In this document: piece by piece, positions 63,355 to 64,000 of the stretch
How positions within the stretch are numbered: position 1 is the first letter of the stretch
Layout of the letters: every line of letters starts with the position of its first letter
Source: Gelidibacter gilvus
GTDB taxonomy: Bacteria; Bacteroidota; Bacteroidia; Flavobacteriales; Flavobacteriaceae
Direction: 5' to 3'
Assembly (NCBI RefSeq): GCF_004115975.1
Contig: NZ_SDDZ01000001.1
Span: 620,001-684,000, forward strand
DNA length: 64,000 nucleotides
Translations under genes and position numbers: made by a program
The notes under the pieces: model-generated
Told to the model about the DNA's origin: nothing
The model's database searches: none
What the model saw: only the letters and a program-made list of their open reading frames with translations

Positions 63355-63726
63355 GAGTTTATAATTTTTAAGTTCATCACTAAATTACAAAGATCAGAAC
63401 CTAAATTATCTTAAAGAAATCTTATTTGGGATAGGATTAACATTGAGGTTTTGTTTTCTTAAAGAATGTTAAAGCACCCTTTAAAATATCCAATTGAATG
63501 GTTTTTTGGAAGCTCGTAGATGATTTATTTAATTATTCATTAGGCCATTAAACATTCAAGTATGGTACAGAGCGAGCGCAAACAAGGGCATAGTCATGAC
63601 AATTTTTAAAAATGAAAAATGATTTCAATACGTCCTAAATATTAACGTTTTTAAGCTTTCCCGATGTGCTAAAAGTTAACCTCATAATGCTATTAATCAG
63701 CTAGGGAAATTTAGGGTTTATTAGTG
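63355..63726. other. Intergenic sequence without a visible gene
   Basis: Upstream region of the PA2169-like gene; the first 100 bases should hold its promoter. No coding frame, RNA or repeat is visible until the 73-bp repeats start at 63727. Confidence 0.5.
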
Positions 63727-63872
63727 AAACCCATATTCCAAAAGCCGGAGGCGCATTGGAATATGCTGGTTGAACTAATCCCGCATTCGTGCGTGATCTA
63801 AACCCATGTTCCAAAAGCCGGAGACGCATTGGAATATGCTGGTTGAACTAATCCCGCATTCGTGCGGGATCT
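63727..63872. repeat. Two 73-bp tandem repeats with internal hairpins, plus a partial third
   Basis: 63727-63799 and 63800-63872 differ at few bases. Each has arms ATTCCAA/TTGGAAT (GTTCCAA in copy 2) around CCGGAG and a stem TCCCGCA-TTCG-TGCGGGA (perfect in copy 2). A third, shortened version (AAACCC... TCGGAGCGCATTGGG) begins at 63873 with an inserted CTGCCGCCAGGCAG palindrome. Confidence 0.78.
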
Positions 63873-64000
63873 AAACCCCTGTCTGCCGCCAGGCAGGCAG
63901 AACCCAAAATCGGAGCGCATTGGGTTTTGATGATCGGCTCAAAATTTCATGAATTTCCTACCGACTACTTCTGATTGTTGGAATCTGAGGGTTTTTCTGC

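Noticed and set aside
63727-63872. CRISPR-like array at the window end
   Set aside because: Contiguous 73-bp repeats without unique spacers.

Overview
The window is a stretch of a flavobacterial chromosome (phylum Bacteroidota, probably Flavobacteriaceae). The evidence is a M1 peptidase with a type IX secretion C-terminal sorting domain, a sigma/FecR/SusC/SusD polysaccharide-utilisation locus, promoters of the TTTG-N19-TAnnTTTG type, few Shine-Dalgarno sequences and a low GC content.

Layout. (1) 1-8.9 kb, core: the 3' end of a DnaE-type polymerase, a RHH/PIN toxin-antitoxin pair, a DinB-type polymerase, a repeat-rich gap with an IS3 transposase remnant, a SCO1-like copper protein, a secreted M1 aminopeptidase and an RseP-type membrane protease. 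(2) 9.0-33.8 kb, accessory: a tRNA-Asn gene whose 3' end is repeated three more times downstream, giving three elements in a row. Element A (about 16 kb) has a tyrosine integrase, excisionase-like HTH, phage-type Rep, Sak4-like ATPase, DUF3871 and RadC-like proteins. Its cargo is a caspase-like protein and an operon of type IIG restriction-modification enzyme, TIR-domain protein and three-helix membrane protein. Element B (about 0.5 kb) carries only a GIY-YIG protein. Element C (about 8.2 kb) carries a two-subunit methyltransferase, a GIY-YIG/helicase fusion and a GmrSD-type (DUF262-DUF1524) nuclease. B and C have no integrase. (3) 33.8-35.1 kb: gene-poor, with a 115-bp repeat pair, a small acidic protein and a copy of an araC 3' end. 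(4) 35.1-48.7 kb: a minus-strand PUL with ECF sigma, FecR, SusC, SusD, two PIG-L deacetylases, a sugar MFS permease, a ROK kinase and a PcRGLX/YetA-like lyase. (5) 49.3-59.3 kb: AraC regulators and two histidine kinase/response regulator pairs. (6) 59.4-64 kb: OmpA-like protein, LemA, DUF2207 protein, PA2169-type four-helix protein, and a 73-bp tandem repeat at the window end.

The most interesting part is the tRNA-Asn array, a stack of defence cargo sharing one integration site. Element A has 11-bp direct repeats near both ends, a possible structured RNA and possible replication/transfer signals. The TIR/membrane pair in a restriction operon, facing a caspase-like gene, is the best candidate for an undescribed defence module. 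That reading is inference from motifs and gene order; no search was possible.
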